DNA of 64,000 bases, taken from the NCBI RefSeq assembly GCF_050389775.1, contig NZ_CP177144.1, positions 806,001 through 870,000 on the forward strand. The letters are read 5' to 3'. Positions 33,776 through 42,856 of the stretch are shown one piece after another (positions within the stretch are counted from its first letter, which is position 1; the number at the start of each line of letters is the position of its first letter). Under the pieces are notes generated by a model. That model did no database searches. It was not told the origin of the DNA and saw only the letters and a program-made list of their open reading frames with translations. Position numbers and translations under genes: made by a program. This stretch comes from Marinibacterium sp050389775 (lineage in GTDB: Bacteria; Pseudomonadota; Alphaproteobacteria; Rhodobacterales; Rhodobacteraceae).

Positions 33776-34120
33776 TTACAGGTCGTGGTGAAAATGGAAG
33801 ATGTGCCCATGCAGGTCGCGCAGTGTGAATTGGCGCAGGCCCCAGGGCATGTCGGCGATGGGGCTGATGATCTCGGCGCCACGGGCGGTCAGCTCGGCAT
33901 GGGCGGCGTCGACATCTTCGGTGAAGATCCAGAAGGTGCCGGGATGGATGTCACCATCCGTCTCGGCCAGGAACAGGGCGCATTGCCCGTGTGACACGGC
34001 GCCGATGCGCCCGACCTCGTGGTGCCAGCCGATGTTGAAACCCAGTCGGTCACGGTAATACTCCTGGGCCGCCTGGACCGAACGGACGGGCAGGGCGGGG
34101 GTCGGCTGATCGATCTTCAT
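33776..34120 (-). CDS. VOC-superfamily (glyoxalase/bleomycin resistance fold) protein
   Basis: A 114-residue single-domain VOC protein (PALPVRSVQAAQEYYRDRLGFNI, FTEDVDAAHAELTARGAEI, FTLRDLHGHIFHFHHDL). The final Asp-x-x-Gly-x-x-x-x-Phe pattern is typical of the fold. Such proteins are lyases, dioxygenases or antibiotic-binding proteins; a dimer is the usual working unit. It converges on the CaiD-like gene with only a three-base gap. Confidence 0.8.
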   Translation of the reverse strand: MKIDQPTPALPVRSVQAAQEYYRDRLGFNIGWHHEVGRIGAVSHGQCALFLAETDGDIHPGTFWIFTEDVDAAHAELTARGAEIISPIADMPWGLRQFTLRDLHGHIFHFHHDL

Positions 34121-34163
34121 CGCGGGCGCCGTTTCGCACGGGCCCGGCAGGCTGCATCGGCCA

Positions 34164-35504
34164 TCAGGGTTTCAGGGCCTTCAGCGAGAACCATTCCATC
34201 GATCCGCCGCTGCCCGCGCCCTTGGCTTCGGGGCGCATGGCGCCGTTCCAGTTGGTGTTCTTCAGCTCTTGCCCGAACCGCACGCTTTGCACGAACCAAT
34301 TGTCCGGCTCGGCCCAACCCGGGCCGAAGACGGCGGCGACCCCGGCGTCGGTCGATCCGTCCTGGCCGGCCCGGTAGGCCACGCCGCGCAGCATCGACAC
34401 GAATTGCGGCCAGCTGATCGTCGCGCGGAAGCGCTGATCGGTGAAGGGCGCGTCGCTGGTCGGCGCGCCCAGCGTGGTCCACAGCCGGGCGACATGCGGC
34501 TCGGGGCCGAGGTCATGGGCGATGCGCACCTGGGTTTCGCTGCCCTTGGCGCCGAACTGGCCGGAATAATAATGCTGGCCGGTTGCGCCCTGCTTGGGGT
34601 CGATCGACACCCGGTCGGGGCAGCCGACCCCGTCGCGGGCAACGCTGGCATGGTTGCAGAAGGTCCGCATGCCGATGTTCAGCACGCCATCGTCGCGCAG
34701 GTTCGGCGTGCCGTTCGAATTGCGGATCAAGAAGCGGAAGATCTGCACGACGCCGGACATGCCGTTGTTATCGAACATGGCATAGGTCTGGTCGGTCGTG
34801 ACCTGCAGCTTGTGCCCCTCGCGGCAGGCTTGGTCGCGGCAGGTGCCGGCGCCGTGGAACGGGCGCATCCAGTCCTTCGGCTTGAGGTAGACCGAACGGA
34901 AATTGATGTAGATCCCCTGCACATCGGCATTGGCGGTGTGGGGCGAGACCTGCATGAAGGCCTGCGTCCCGCCTTCGCCGGTGCCCGACCGCAGGTACAG
35001 CCCGATCCCCCCGGCATCCTCGGCCTGCGACAGGGCCACGAAGGCATCCCCGCGCATGCCCGTCGACGGGCACATGGGCATGAACACCTGGTCGGTATCC
35101 AGCCCCGTCCTTTGTTTCGCGAAATCAGGTGGATAATCGACCTGGACCGAGCCGCCGCCGGTCGAACAGCGGGCCGCGTCGCGGTTGTCGCAAAGCTGGA
35201 TCCGGCGGTTCTGCTGCTGGCAGGGGTAGTTCGGATCGGGCTGGGCGCGGAAGGCCGCCCAGAGCCCCGGATCGCGATCGCGCGGCCGGCCGGTGCCCCA
35301 CATGATATGGTCGAATTCGGTCATCATGCGCGGCGAGGAATAGATCTCGTCACGGGTCGACACGAAATTGTCCGGCTGCTGCGCCTGCGACGGTCCGCCG
35401 GACAGCCACAGCAGGGCCAGAGACAAAAGAAACAGGACAGCCCCCGACACCCACCCGGCCAGGCGGGCGGCAGGACCATTCGGGAATCGCAGGGCGGGGG
35501 CCAT
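34164..35504 (-). CDS. Exported protein of unknown function
   Basis: A 446-residue protein. Residues 1-42 form a signal peptide: a basic start, a hydrophobic core (AVLFLLSLALLWLS) and a likely cut after SQA. The mature part contains five or more Cys (CQQQNRRIQLCDNRDAARC, CPSTGM, CRDQACREG, CNHAS, CPDR), which suggests disulfides in the periplasm. Sections such as LYLRSGTGEGGTQAFMQVSPHT and WNGAMRPEAKG look beta-rich. I do not recognise a family. The ATG at 35504 has AAAGGAG eight bases upstream. An 18-base perfect palindrome lies 123-140 bases upstream. Confidence 0.7.
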   Translation of the reverse strand: MAPALRFPNGPAARLAGWVSGAVLFLLSLALLWLSGGPSQAQQPDNFVSTRDEIYSSPRMMTEFDHIMWGTGRPRDRDPGLWAAFRAQPDPNYPCQQQNRRIQLCDNRDAARCSTGGGSVQVDYPPDFAKQRTGLDTDQVFMPMCPSTGMRGDAFVALSQAEDAGGIGLYLRSGTGEGGTQAFMQVSPHTANADVQGIYINFRSVYLKPKDWMRPFHGAGTCRDQACREGHKLQVTTDQTYAMFDNNGMSGVVQIFRFLIRNSNGTPNLRDDGVLNIGMRTFCNHASVARDGVGCPDRVSIDPKQGATGQHYYSGQFGAKGSETQVRIAHDLGPEPHVARLWTTLGAPTSDAPFTDQRFRATISWPQFVSMLRGVAYRAGQDGSTDAGVAAVFGPGWAEPDNWFVQSVRFGQELKNTNWNGAMRPEAKGAGSGGSMEWFSLKALKP

Positions 35505-35626
35505 GGCCGGTCTCCTTTGCGCGAGCATTGCACACCAAGGGTTAAGCGCTTGTGAAGCCTCGGCCAAGCCCGCCCTGTCCGCGCGGCGCAACACAGGCCG
35601 GTTCGTGCCGGCGGTTGCCTGCACGC

Positions 35627-35644
35627 ATTTTGTGATCACAAAAT
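35627..35644. promoter_or_regulatory. 18-bp perfect palindrome, candidate operator
   Basis: ATTTTGTGATCACAAAAT is a perfect palindrome in the 177-base gap between trhO and the exported unknown protein, both on the minus strand. AT-rich arms in a GC-rich genome and position upstream of a start codon suggest a repressor or activator site for the unknown protein. No cognate regulator gene is adjacent. Confidence 0.55.
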
Positions 35645-35681
35645 CGAGCCTGCCCAAGCGCCCGGCATCAAAGGGAAAACC

Positions 35682-36581
35682 CTAGCCCAGGTGAGTGTCA
35701 CCCCGGCTTCGGGCCAGGCGGATCTGTTTCTGGCGCTCGCGGAACCGGGCCTTGTCCTCGGCCGAGGTCTCGTCGATGCAATGATGGCAGGACACGCCGG
35801 CCTCGTATTCCGGCCGTTCGCGATCTTCGGCCAGGATCGGCCGGCGGCACCCGTGGCACAGGTCGTGCGGCCCCTGTTCCAGCCCGTGCCCGACGCTGAC
35901 CCGGTTGTCGAAAACGAAACATTCCCCCTGCCAGGTGCTGTCCTCGGCGGGCATGTCTTCGAGGTAACGCAGGATGCCGCCCTTGAGGTGATAGACCTCG
36001 TTCACCCCCTGGTTCAGCAGGTAATTCGTTGATTTCTCGCACCGAATCCCGCCCGTGCAGAACATCGCGATGCGCTTGCCGCGATAGGCGTCCTTGTTGG
36101 CCTGCCACCAGGCCGGGAATTCGCCGAAGGACCGGGTGCCGGGATCGACGGCCCCTTCGAAGGTGCCGATGGCCACCTCGTAATCGTTGCGCGTGTCGAT
36201 CACCACCGTGTCGGGATCGCGCACCAGCGCGTTCCACTCGGCCGGCTCGACGTAATGGCCGACGCGGGCCTGCGGATCGACATCCGGCTGGCCCATGGTC
36301 ACGATTTCCTTCTTCAGCCGGACCTTCATGCGCCCGAAGGGCGGCGTGTCGGCCGTGGCTTCCTTCCATTCCAGCCCGTCACAGCCCGGCAGGGCGCGGA
36401 TATGGGCCAGAACGGCATCGAGCCCGGCGCGCGGCCCGGCAATGGTGCCGTTGATGCCCTCGCGCGCCAGCAACAGCGTGCCCTTCACCTGGCCGGCCTC
36501 GCAGAGCGCCAGCAGCGGCGGTTTCAGCGCGGCGGGGTCGTCGAATCGGGTGAAATGGTAAAGCGCGGCGATCGTGTGCAT
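35682..36581 (-). CDS. trhO: tRNA uridine-5-hydroxylase, rhodanese-like (TrhO)
   Basis: A 299-residue protein of the YceA/TrhO family, which uses oxygen to hydroxylate uridine 34 of certain tRNAs. The N-terminal domain has GTLLLAREGINGTIAG and the rhodanese domain has WNALVRDPDTVVIDTRNDYE, GTFEGAVDPGTRSFGEFP and the active loop MFCTGGIRCEKSTNYLL. The C-terminal Cys pairs CHGCRRP and CHHCID form a small zinc-like site found in the longer members. The ATG at 36581 is chosen because the conserved N-terminus begins there. Confidence 0.88.
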   Translation of the reverse strand: MHTIAALYHFTRFDDPAALKPPLLALCEAGQVKGTLLLAREGINGTIAGPRAGLDAVLAHIRALPGCDGLEWKEATADTPPFGRMKVRLKKEIVTMGQPDVDPQARVGHYVEPAEWNALVRDPDTVVIDTRNDYEVAIGTFEGAVDPGTRSFGEFPAWWQANKDAYRGKRIAMFCTGGIRCEKSTNYLLNQGVNEVYHLKGGILRYLEDMPAEDSTWQGECFVFDNRVSVGHGLEQGPHDLCHGCRRPILAEDRERPEYEAGVSCHHCIDETSAEDKARFRERQKQIRLARSRGDTHLG

Positions 36582-36624
36582 GGCCGGGGCATAAACCCGG
36601 GCGGCCCCCGCGTTCAAGAGCGGG

Positions 36625-37509
36625 TCACGCGTCGCCCAGCACGGCCTCCAGCGTCCGGGCGCTGATCCGCGACAAGGTCGGGTGGTTCTCGCCGTAATAG
36701 GCCAGCGCCACGACCCCGGAATACAGCGCCCAGCCCCGGCCGCGGCGGATCATGTCGCGGTCGGCCCCGGCGGCCTGCAGAAAGGCATCGCGGGCGGCGC
36801 CTTCGAAGAGCGACCAGGCCGGGATCAGGTCGACGGCCGGATCGCCCCGGGCCATCAGGCCGAAATCGATCACCCCGGTCAGCCGGCCGGCATTGCCCAG
36901 CAGGTTGCCGGCGGACAGGTCGCCATGCAGCCACAGCGGCGCGCCCGACCAGGGCGGGGCGGCCATGGCATCGGCCCAGAGCCCCGACAGGTCGGCCAGC
37001 GGCCAGGACCGGGCCAGGTCGCCGATGCAGCGCCGGGTGGTGCCGTCGATCGTGGCCAGCGGCACACCCCGGTTGTGATTGGCCGACCCGGCGATCGGCC
37101 CGCCGGTGCCCGGCAGGTTGCGCAGCGCCCGGGCAAAGGCGCCCAGGCTGTCGGCCGCGGCCAGGGCGTTGGTCGGCGGGCGGGTGGCCAGGGTCTCGCC
37201 GGGCTGCCATTTCAGCACCATCCAGGGATGCGGATAGGCCGGGTCGGGCTCGCCCAGGGCCAGCGGCTCGGGCACGGCGAGGGGCAGGCCGCGCAGGGCC
37301 GGCAGCCAATCCCATTCGCGGCGCAGCAGGGTGACGGCCGACGGCCGCCGGGGCAGGCGCAGGATCTTGTCGCTGCCCAGCCGGAACATCCAGTTGTCGG
37401 TGCCCGTCGCCGCAAGCGGGCGCACCGGCTGGCCGGCCCATTCGGGCATGCCCCGGTCGACCAGCTCCTTGGCCAGTGACGTGCTCACCCTGATTTCATC
37501 ACCGTGCAT
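36625..37509 (-). CDS. Aminoglycoside phosphotransferase (APH)-fold protein
   Basis: A 294-residue kinase-fold protein. The catalytic loop is LWLHGDLSAGNLL and the metal motif VIDFG. The N-terminal lobe has TDNWMFRLGSDKILRLPRR with the ATP-binding Lys. The family contains drug kinases and metabolic kinases; nothing indicates an antibiotic role here, and it is probably a chromosomal small-molecule kinase. AAGGAGAG precedes the ATG. It ends 43 bases before trhO on the same strand. Confidence 0.85.
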   Translation of the reverse strand: MHGDEIRVSTSLAKELVDRGMPEWAGQPVRPLAATGTDNWMFRLGSDKILRLPRRPSAVTLLRREWDWLPALRGLPLAVPEPLALGEPDPAYPHPWMVLKWQPGETLATRPPTNALAAADSLGAFARALRNLPGTGGPIAGSANHNRGVPLATIDGTTRRCIGDLARSWPLADLSGLWADAMAAPPWSGAPLWLHGDLSAGNLLGNAGRLTGVIDFGLMARGDPAVDLIPAWSLFEGAARDAFLQAAGADRDMIRRGRGWALYSGVVALAYYGENHPTLSRISARTLEAVLGDA

Positions 37510-37634
37510 GACGCTCTCCTTGGCAGACCCGCTACCCTGTCTGGCCGCATTTGGCGAGAGCCACCATGCCGCTTGACCGGCGCAAGCCCGCCGCCTAGGC
37601 CGGACGGGCAGGCCCTGAACACGGAGGAAGCGCC

Positions 37635-38225
37635 ATGCATGCCCTTGTGGTGATCGACGTCCAGAACGATTTCTGCCCGGGTGGCGCCCTGGCCGTGGCC
37701 GGCGGCGATGCCATCGTGCCGCGCATCAACGCCATGATGGTCGATTTCGACGCGGTGATCCTGACCCAGGACTGGCATCCGGCCGACCATTCGTCCTTTG
37801 CGCCCAGCCATCCCGGCCGCACGCCTTTCGACGTGATCGACATGCCCTATGGCCCGCAGGTCCTGTGGCCGGCCCATTGCATCCAGGGCAGCCCGGGCGC
37901 GGACTTTCACCCCGGGCTCGACCAATCGGCCGACCTGATCATCCGCAAGGGCTTTCGCCGGGGGATCGACAGCTATTCGGCCTTTTTCGAAAACGACCAT
38001 GCCACGCCCACCGGGCTGGACGGCTACCTGCGCAGCCGGGGCATCACGGCGCTGACCATGGTGGGGCTGGCCCTGGACTTCTGTGTCAATTTCTCGGCCG
38101 TCGATGCCGCGGGGCTGGGCTATGACGTGACCGTCGTGCAAGAGGCCACGCGGGCCATCGATCTCGACGGGTCGCTGACTGCCGCGCGTGCAGGCATGAC
38201 ACAGGCCGGTGTCACATTGGCCTGA
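37635..38225 (+). CDS. pncA: Nicotinamidase
   Basis: A 196-residue cysteine hydrolase that converts nicotinamide to nicotinate for NAD salvage; many homologues also hydrolyse pyrazinamide. The catalytic triad D8 (VVIDVQNDFCPGG), K105 (IRKGFRRGIDSYSAF) and C150 (LALDFCVNFSAVDA) is complete, and metal ligands lie in TQDWHPADHSSF. The partner pncB is 2.4 kb downstream on the same strand, with a hybrid histidine kinase between. Confidence 0.95.
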   Translation: MHALVVIDVQNDFCPGGALAVAGGDAIVPRINAMMVDFDAVILTQDWHPADHSSFAPSHPGRTPFDVIDMPYGPQVLWPAHCIQGSPGADFHPGLDQSADLIIRKGFRRGIDSYSAFFENDHATPTGLDGYLRSRGITALTMVGLALDFCVNFSAVDAAGLGYDVTVVQEATRAIDLDGSLTAARAGMTQAGVTLA

Positions 38226-38305
38226 TCCGGCCCGGCAACGTTGCGTCATCCCGCCCGGCTCTTCTAAGCTGGTGTCAATTCGGACGACACGGCAAAGGAC
38301 CGGCA

Positions 38306-40576
38306 ATGACCGACACCAGAGCCACCCGGACCGGGGACGTCCAGATCAACGACGTCACGGACCGATTCCAACCCGACCAGCTGCTGCAACGCTATGCGCG
38401 CGGTCGGGTCCGGCATTTTTTCCAGCGCCAGGTCCTGACCGGTCTGGGCAGCCTGACCCTTTGGCTGGTCGACGGGCCGGTCACCGGCCTGCTGGCCCTG
38501 GGCCTGGCCCTGCTGGGCGAGGCCGTGGATTGCCTGTTCCTGCGGGGTCTGCCCGACCGGCTGCGCCGCGGCGCGTCGGTCGAAGGTCAGCACCGCATCA
38601 GCACGCTGACCGCCCTGTTCCAGGCCCTGACCATCGCCGGCTGCGTGTCGCTGGCCTGGTTCGGCGATGCCGGGGCGCTGTCGCTGCTCTATCCGGCGGC
38701 CTTCCTGGCCGGTGCGGTGATCAATGCCGGCATGGTCCTGCCCTATCACCGTGCGGCGGGCATCGCCCGGATGGCCGTCTATGCCGCCACGGCCGCGGTC
38801 TTTGCCTTGGACGGCGCGATCTATGCGCCCGAGAACCTGCCCGGCCTGCCGATGAACCTGGCCGGGTTCCTGATCCTCGGGTACCTGTCCTGGACGGTCA
38901 TCCGCTTTGTCATGGCCAGTTTCCAACGCCAGAAACGCAACGTCGAGGCCCTGGCCGCCCAGGCCGCCAAGCTGGCCGAGGCCAATGCCGCAATGGCCCG
39001 GCGCGAGATCGAGACCCGCCGCCTGGCCACGGCCGTGCGCAACGCCAATGACAGCGTGCTGCTCTGCGGGGCCGACGGGCGGATCACCTGGGTCAACGAT
39101 GCCTTCACGCGCATCACCGGCTATCCGCTGGACGAGGCCGTCGGCCGCATGCCGGGCGACCTGCTCAATACCGATGGCACCGATCCGGCGGCGATCGAGG
39201 CCATTGCCCGGGCGGTGCGCGGGGGCGTGCCCTTTCGCGGCGAGATCCTGAACCGGACCAAGACCGGCGAAGAGGTCTGGATCGAGACCAGCCAGGTGCC
39301 CGTGGTCGAAAGCGGGGCCGGTGGGCGGCCCGACATGTTCGTGTCGATCGAGCGCGACATCACCGAGGCCAAGCGCCAGGCCCGCGAGCTGGCCGAGGCC
39401 AAGCAGGCCGCCGAGGATGGTGCCCGGGCCAAGGCCGAGTTCCTGGCCACGATGAGCCACGAGATCCGCACGCCGATGAACGGGGTGATCGGCATGGCCG
39501 ACCTGCTCTGCGACACCGACCTGACCGACGACCAGCGCGACTACGCCCAGACCATCCGCGGCTCGGCCCGGGCCCTGCTGAAGATCATCAACGACGTGCT
39601 CGACCTGTCGCGGCTGGAAGCCGGCAAGATGGACCTGGCCCCCGAACCCTTTGACCTGCGCCATTGCATCGACGGCGTGCTGACCTTGATGCGGCCCCAG
39701 GCCGAACAGAAGGGCCTGACCCTGGTCGGCCGGCTGCCCGTCGACATCCCGGCCCGGGTCAGGGGCGACGACGGGCGCATCCGCCAGGTGCTGGTCAACC
39801 TTCTGGGCAACGCGATCAAGTTCACCGAGACCGGCGGCGTGACCCTGACGCTGGAACTGACCCGCGAGGGGGCCGACTGGCGCGCGGTGATCGACGTGGT
39901 CGACACCGGCATCGGCATTCCGGCCGACAAGCTGGCGACGATCTTTGAAAGCTTTGCCCAGGCCGATGCCACGACAACCCGGCGCTATGGCGGCACCGGG
40001 CTGGGGCTGACCATCTCGCGCCGGCTGGTCCAGGCCATGCAGGGCGAGCTGTCGCTGACCTCGGAAGAAGGGCTGGGATCCTGTTTCCGCCTGTCTCTGC
40101 CGCTCGAAGCTGCGGCCGACCCGGTGATCGCCGAGACCGGCGGGCGGGGCGAGGGCGCCGGGCCGGACGGGGATGACATGCCCCAGCTGGCGGGCATCGA
40201 CCTGCTGGTTGCCGAGGACAGCAGCGTGAACCGTTTCCTGATCGAACGCTTCCTCGCGGACACCGGCATGCGCCTGCGCTTTGCCCATGACGGCGGCCAG
40301 GCCGTCGACATGGTCGACCAGCGCGTGCCCGATGTCATCCTGATGGACATGTCCATGCCCGTGCTCAGCGGCATCGAGGCCACCCGCGAGATCCGCTCGC
40401 GCCCGGGCGCGCAGCCGCTGATCGTCGCCCTGACGGCCAATGCCTTCGACGAGGACCGCCAGGCCTGCCTTGACGCCGGGATGAACGACTTCCTGACCAA
40501 GCCGATCGACCGCGCCCGGCTGCTCGAATGCCTGACCCGGCTGTTGCCGCAGGTTGCGGAGGCCGCAGAAGCCTGA
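38306..40576 (+). CDS. Membrane-bound hybrid histidine kinase/response regulator
   Basis: A 756-residue sensor. About five to six hydrophobic segments lie between residues 45 and 210, followed by a short coiled coil. A PAS domain (about 240-355, ANDSVLLCGADGRITWVNDAFTRITGY with a PAC motif) comes next. The HisKA domain has phospho-acceptor H385 (ATMSHEIRTPMNGV). The ATPase has the N box LVNLLGNAIKFT, G1 DTGIGIP, F box IFESFAQAD and G2 GGTGLGLTIS. A C-terminal receiver has the phospho-acceptor D681 (ILMDMSMPVLSG) and the Lys in FLTKPIDR. The input signal is unknown. Position between pncA and pncB may hint at a link to NAD metabolism. Confidence 0.9.
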   Translation: MTDTRATRTGDVQINDVTDRFQPDQLLQRYARGRVRHFFQRQVLTGLGSLTLWLVDGPVTGLLALGLALLGEAVDCLFLRGLPDRLRRGASVEGQHRISTLTALFQALTIAGCVSLAWFGDAGALSLLYPAAFLAGAVINAGMVLPYHRAAGIARMAVYAATAAVFALDGAIYAPENLPGLPMNLAGFLILGYLSWTVIRFVMASFQRQKRNVEALAAQAAKLAEANAAMARREIETRRLATAVRNANDSVLLCGADGRITWVNDAFTRITGYPLDEAVGRMPGDLLNTDGTDPAAIEAIARAVRGGVPFRGEILNRTKTGEEVWIETSQVPVVESGAGGRPDMFVSIERDITEAKRQARELAEAKQAAEDGARAKAEFLATMSHEIRTPMNGVIGMADLLCDTDLTDDQRDYAQTIRGSARALLKIINDVLDLSRLEAGKMDLAPEPFDLRHCIDGVLTLMRPQAEQKGLTLVGRLPVDIPARVRGDDGRIRQVLVNLLGNAIKFTETGGVTLTLELTREGADWRAVIDVVDTGIGIPADKLATIFESFAQADATTTRRYGGTGLGLTISRRLVQAMQGELSLTSEEGLGSCFRLSLPLEAAADPVIAETGGRGEGAGPDGDDMPQLAGIDLLVAEDSSVNRFLIERFLADTGMRLRFAHDGGQAVDMVDQRVPDVILMDMSMPVLSGIEATREIRSRPGAQPLIVALTANAFDEDRQACLDAGMNDFLTKPIDRARLLECLTRLLPQVAEAAEA

Positions 40577-40630
40577 TTTTCTGCGCCCCGGCGCGGGGAG
40601 AGCCCCGCGCGCACCAGGAGGGGCCCGGCC

Positions 40631-41920
40631 TTGGACATCGCGACGCGCGTTTATAACCACAAGTGGAAGATCGACCCGATCGTCCGTTCGCTGATCGACA
40701 CCGATTTCTACAAGCTGTTGATGTGCCAGTCGGTCTTTCGCAACCGGCCCGACACCAAGGTGGAATTCTCGCTGATCAACCGCACGACAACGGTGCCCCT
40801 GGCCCGGCTGATCGACGAAGGCGAGCTGCGCGAACAGCTCGACCACATCCGCTCGCTGTCGCTGTCGCGCGGCGAAAGCACCTGGCTCCGGGGCAACACC
40901 TTTTATGGCAAGCGCCAGATGTTCCGCTCGGACTTCATGGAATGGTTCGAGAACCTGCGCCTGCCGGCCTACGAGCTGGAGCGCCGGGGCGACCAGTACG
41001 AGCTGACCTTCGAAGGCACCTGGCCCGAGGTCATGCTGTGGGAAATCCCGGCGCTGGCCGTGCTGATGGAACTGCGCTCGCGGGCGGTGCTGAACGACAT
41101 GGGCCGGTTCGAGCTGCAGGTGCTCTATGCCCGGGCGATGACCCGGGTCTGGGAAAAGATCGAACGCCTGCGCGAGGTCGAGACCCTGCGCATCGCCGAT
41201 TTCGGCACCCGGCGGCGGCATTCCTTCCTGTGGCAGGATTGGTGCGTGCAGGCGATGATCGAAGGGCTGGGCGAAAAGTTCACCGGCTCGTCCAACTGCC
41301 TGATCGCCATGCGCCGCGAGGTCGAGGCCATCGGCACCAATGCCCACGAGCTGCCCATGGTCTATGCCGCCCTGGCCGAGGATGACGCAGCCTTGGCCCG
41401 CGCGCCCTACGAGGTGCTGTCGGACTGGCACGAAGAGCATTCCGGCAACCTGCGCATGATCCTGCCCGATACCTATGGCACCAAGGGGTTCCTCGACCGC
41501 GCGCCCGACTGGCTGGCCGGCTGGACCGGCATCCGCATCGACAGCGGCGATCCGGCCGCCGGGGCGGAAACCGCGATCGACTGGTGGAAGGCCCGGGGCG
41601 AGGATCCGACGCAGAAGCTGGTGATCTTTTCCGACGGGCTGGATGTCGACAAGATCGTCGAGCTGCACCACCAGTTCCAGGGCCGGGTGCGGGCAAGTTT
41701 CGGCTGGGGTACGCTGCTGACCAACGATTTCCGCGGGCTGGTGCCCGGCGACCGGCTGGCGCCGTTCTCCCTGGTCTGCAAGGCGGTGTCGGCCAACGGG
41801 CGCCCGACGGTGAAACTGTCGGACAATCCGGAAAAGGCCATGGGCCCCGCCGACGAGATCGCGCGCTACAAGCGGGTCTTCGACGTGGGCGCGCAGGAAC
41901 GGATGGACGTCATCGTCTGA
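40631..41920 (+). CDS. pncB: Nicotinate phosphoribosyltransferase
   Basis: A 429-residue enzyme making nicotinate mononucleotide from nicotinate and PRPP with ATP hydrolysis. Visible motifs: SLIDTDFYKLLMCQSVFR, DFGTRRRHSFLWQDW (with the His that is phosphorylated in the family), GSSNCLIAMRREVEAIGTNAHELPMVY, and IRIDSGDPAAGAETAIDWW plus ASFGWGTLLTNDF. The start is a TTG at 40631, eight bases after AGGAGG; no ATG fits before the conserved core. It completes the NAD salvage route begun by PncA. Confidence 0.95.
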   Translation: MDIATRVYNHKWKIDPIVRSLIDTDFYKLLMCQSVFRNRPDTKVEFSLINRTTTVPLARLIDEGELREQLDHIRSLSLSRGESTWLRGNTFYGKRQMFRSDFMEWFENLRLPAYELERRGDQYELTFEGTWPEVMLWEIPALAVLMELRSRAVLNDMGRFELQVLYARAMTRVWEKIERLREVETLRIADFGTRRRHSFLWQDWCVQAMIEGLGEKFTGSSNCLIAMRREVEAIGTNAHELPMVYAALAEDDAALARAPYEVLSDWHEEHSGNLRMILPDTYGTKGFLDRAPDWLAGWTGIRIDSGDPAAGAETAIDWWKARGEDPTQKLVIFSDGLDVDKIVELHHQFQGRVRASFGWGTLLTNDFRGLVPGDRLAPFSLVCKAVSANGRPTVKLSDNPEKAMGPADEIARYKRVFDVGAQERMDVIV

Positions 41921-41928
41921 CGTCCATC
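41902..41928. terminator. Bidirectional hairpin over the pncB stop codon
   Basis: GATGGACGTCA and TGACGTCCATC form a perfect 11-base-pair stem with a five-base loop. It contains the pncB stop codon and lies between converging pncB and an EamA gene, so it may terminate both. Confidence 0.65.
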
Positions 41929-41932
41929 GCGG

Positions 41933-42850
41933 TCAATGTTCGGTGGGCGTGGTCACCGCCCGCTGCTTGACCCGCTCGCGCCAGATCACGGTCAGCCCGC
42001 CGACCATGATCAGCAACCCGCCGGGAAACAGCGTGCTGAAGGGCGTTTCGCCGAAGAAGGCCCAGCCAAAGACAAAGGCCACGGGAATGCCGAAATAGGT
42101 GAACGGGGCCAGGTTCGATTGTTCGGTCATGCGGAATGAGATCACCATGACCAGCACGGCCGTGCCGCCGAATATGCCCATGGTCAGCAGCCAGAAGGCA
42201 TCCGACCAGCTGGTGATCGGTGAAAAGCCCCCGGTCAGGGCGGCAATGACCAGCGAAGCCGCCATCGACACGCTGACCGAATAGAGGTTCATCAGCGGCG
42301 AGGGCACATCCGGGTCGATCAGCCGCGAGGTGATGCCCGACACGGCATAAAGCAGGGCCGACAGCAGCGGCGCCATGGTCGCCAGCTGAAAGGTCGAGGC
42401 GCCGGGCTCCATCACCAGGATCACGCCGACAAAGCCGATCAGCACGGCGAACCAGCGCACCGGCCCGACCTTTTCGCCCAGGATGGGAATGGCCAGGGCG
42501 GTCATGAACAGGGCGTTGGCATAGGTGATCGTGGTGGCGGTGGCATAGGCCATGGTGCCCAGCGAAATATAGAAGAACAGCTGGGCAAAAGAGGTCGACA
42601 GCCCGCGCGCCACGGCCATGCGCCATTGCCGCAGCCGCCATGGCCGGCCGTTGCGATGCCAGGACCGCGAGGTGGCCAGGGCGATCGCGCTGGGGAAAAG
42701 ACCGAAGAAATTGCGCCAGGCCGACAATTCGGGGGCCGAGAAGCGCGGAGAGAGATGCTTGATCACCAGCCCCATGGACTGGAACAGGACCAGCGCCACG
42801 AGAGAGAGCACGATGGCCAGCACGACATTGTCGCCGTCCTTCGCGCTCAT
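41933..42850 (-). CDS. EamA/DMT-superfamily exporter
   Basis: A 305-residue membrane protein with ten hydrophobic segments in two EamA repeats (VLFQSMGLVIKHLSPRFSAPELSAWRNFFGL; YANALFMTALAIPILGEKVGPVRW; FTYFGIPVAFVFGWAFFGE). A likely metabolite exporter or importer of unknown substrate. It starts six bases after the aldehyde dehydrogenase gene on the same strand and probably shares its transcript. Confidence 0.87.
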   Translation of the reverse strand: MSAKDGDNVVLAIVLSLVALVLFQSMGLVIKHLSPRFSAPELSAWRNFFGLFPSAIALATSRSWHRNGRPWRLRQWRMAVARGLSTSFAQLFFYISLGTMAYATATTITYANALFMTALAIPILGEKVGPVRWFAVLIGFVGVILVMEPGASTFQLATMAPLLSALLYAVSGITSRLIDPDVPSPLMNLYSVSVSMAASLVIAALTGGFSPITSWSDAFWLLTMGIFGGTAVLVMVISFRMTEQSNLAPFTYFGIPVAFVFGWAFFGETPFSTLFPGGLLIMVGGLTVIWRERVKQRAVTTPTEH

Positions 42851-42856
42851 CCCCGG

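Noticed and set aside
36625..37509. Antibiotic resistance gene (aminoglycoside phosphotransferase)
   Set aside because: The fold matches but nothing links it to drug substrates, and no mobile element is near.
38264..41671. A long minus-strand open frame opposite the histidine kinase and pncB
   Set aside because: Same reason: both plus-strand genes have full catalytic motifs, and the antisense protein has none.
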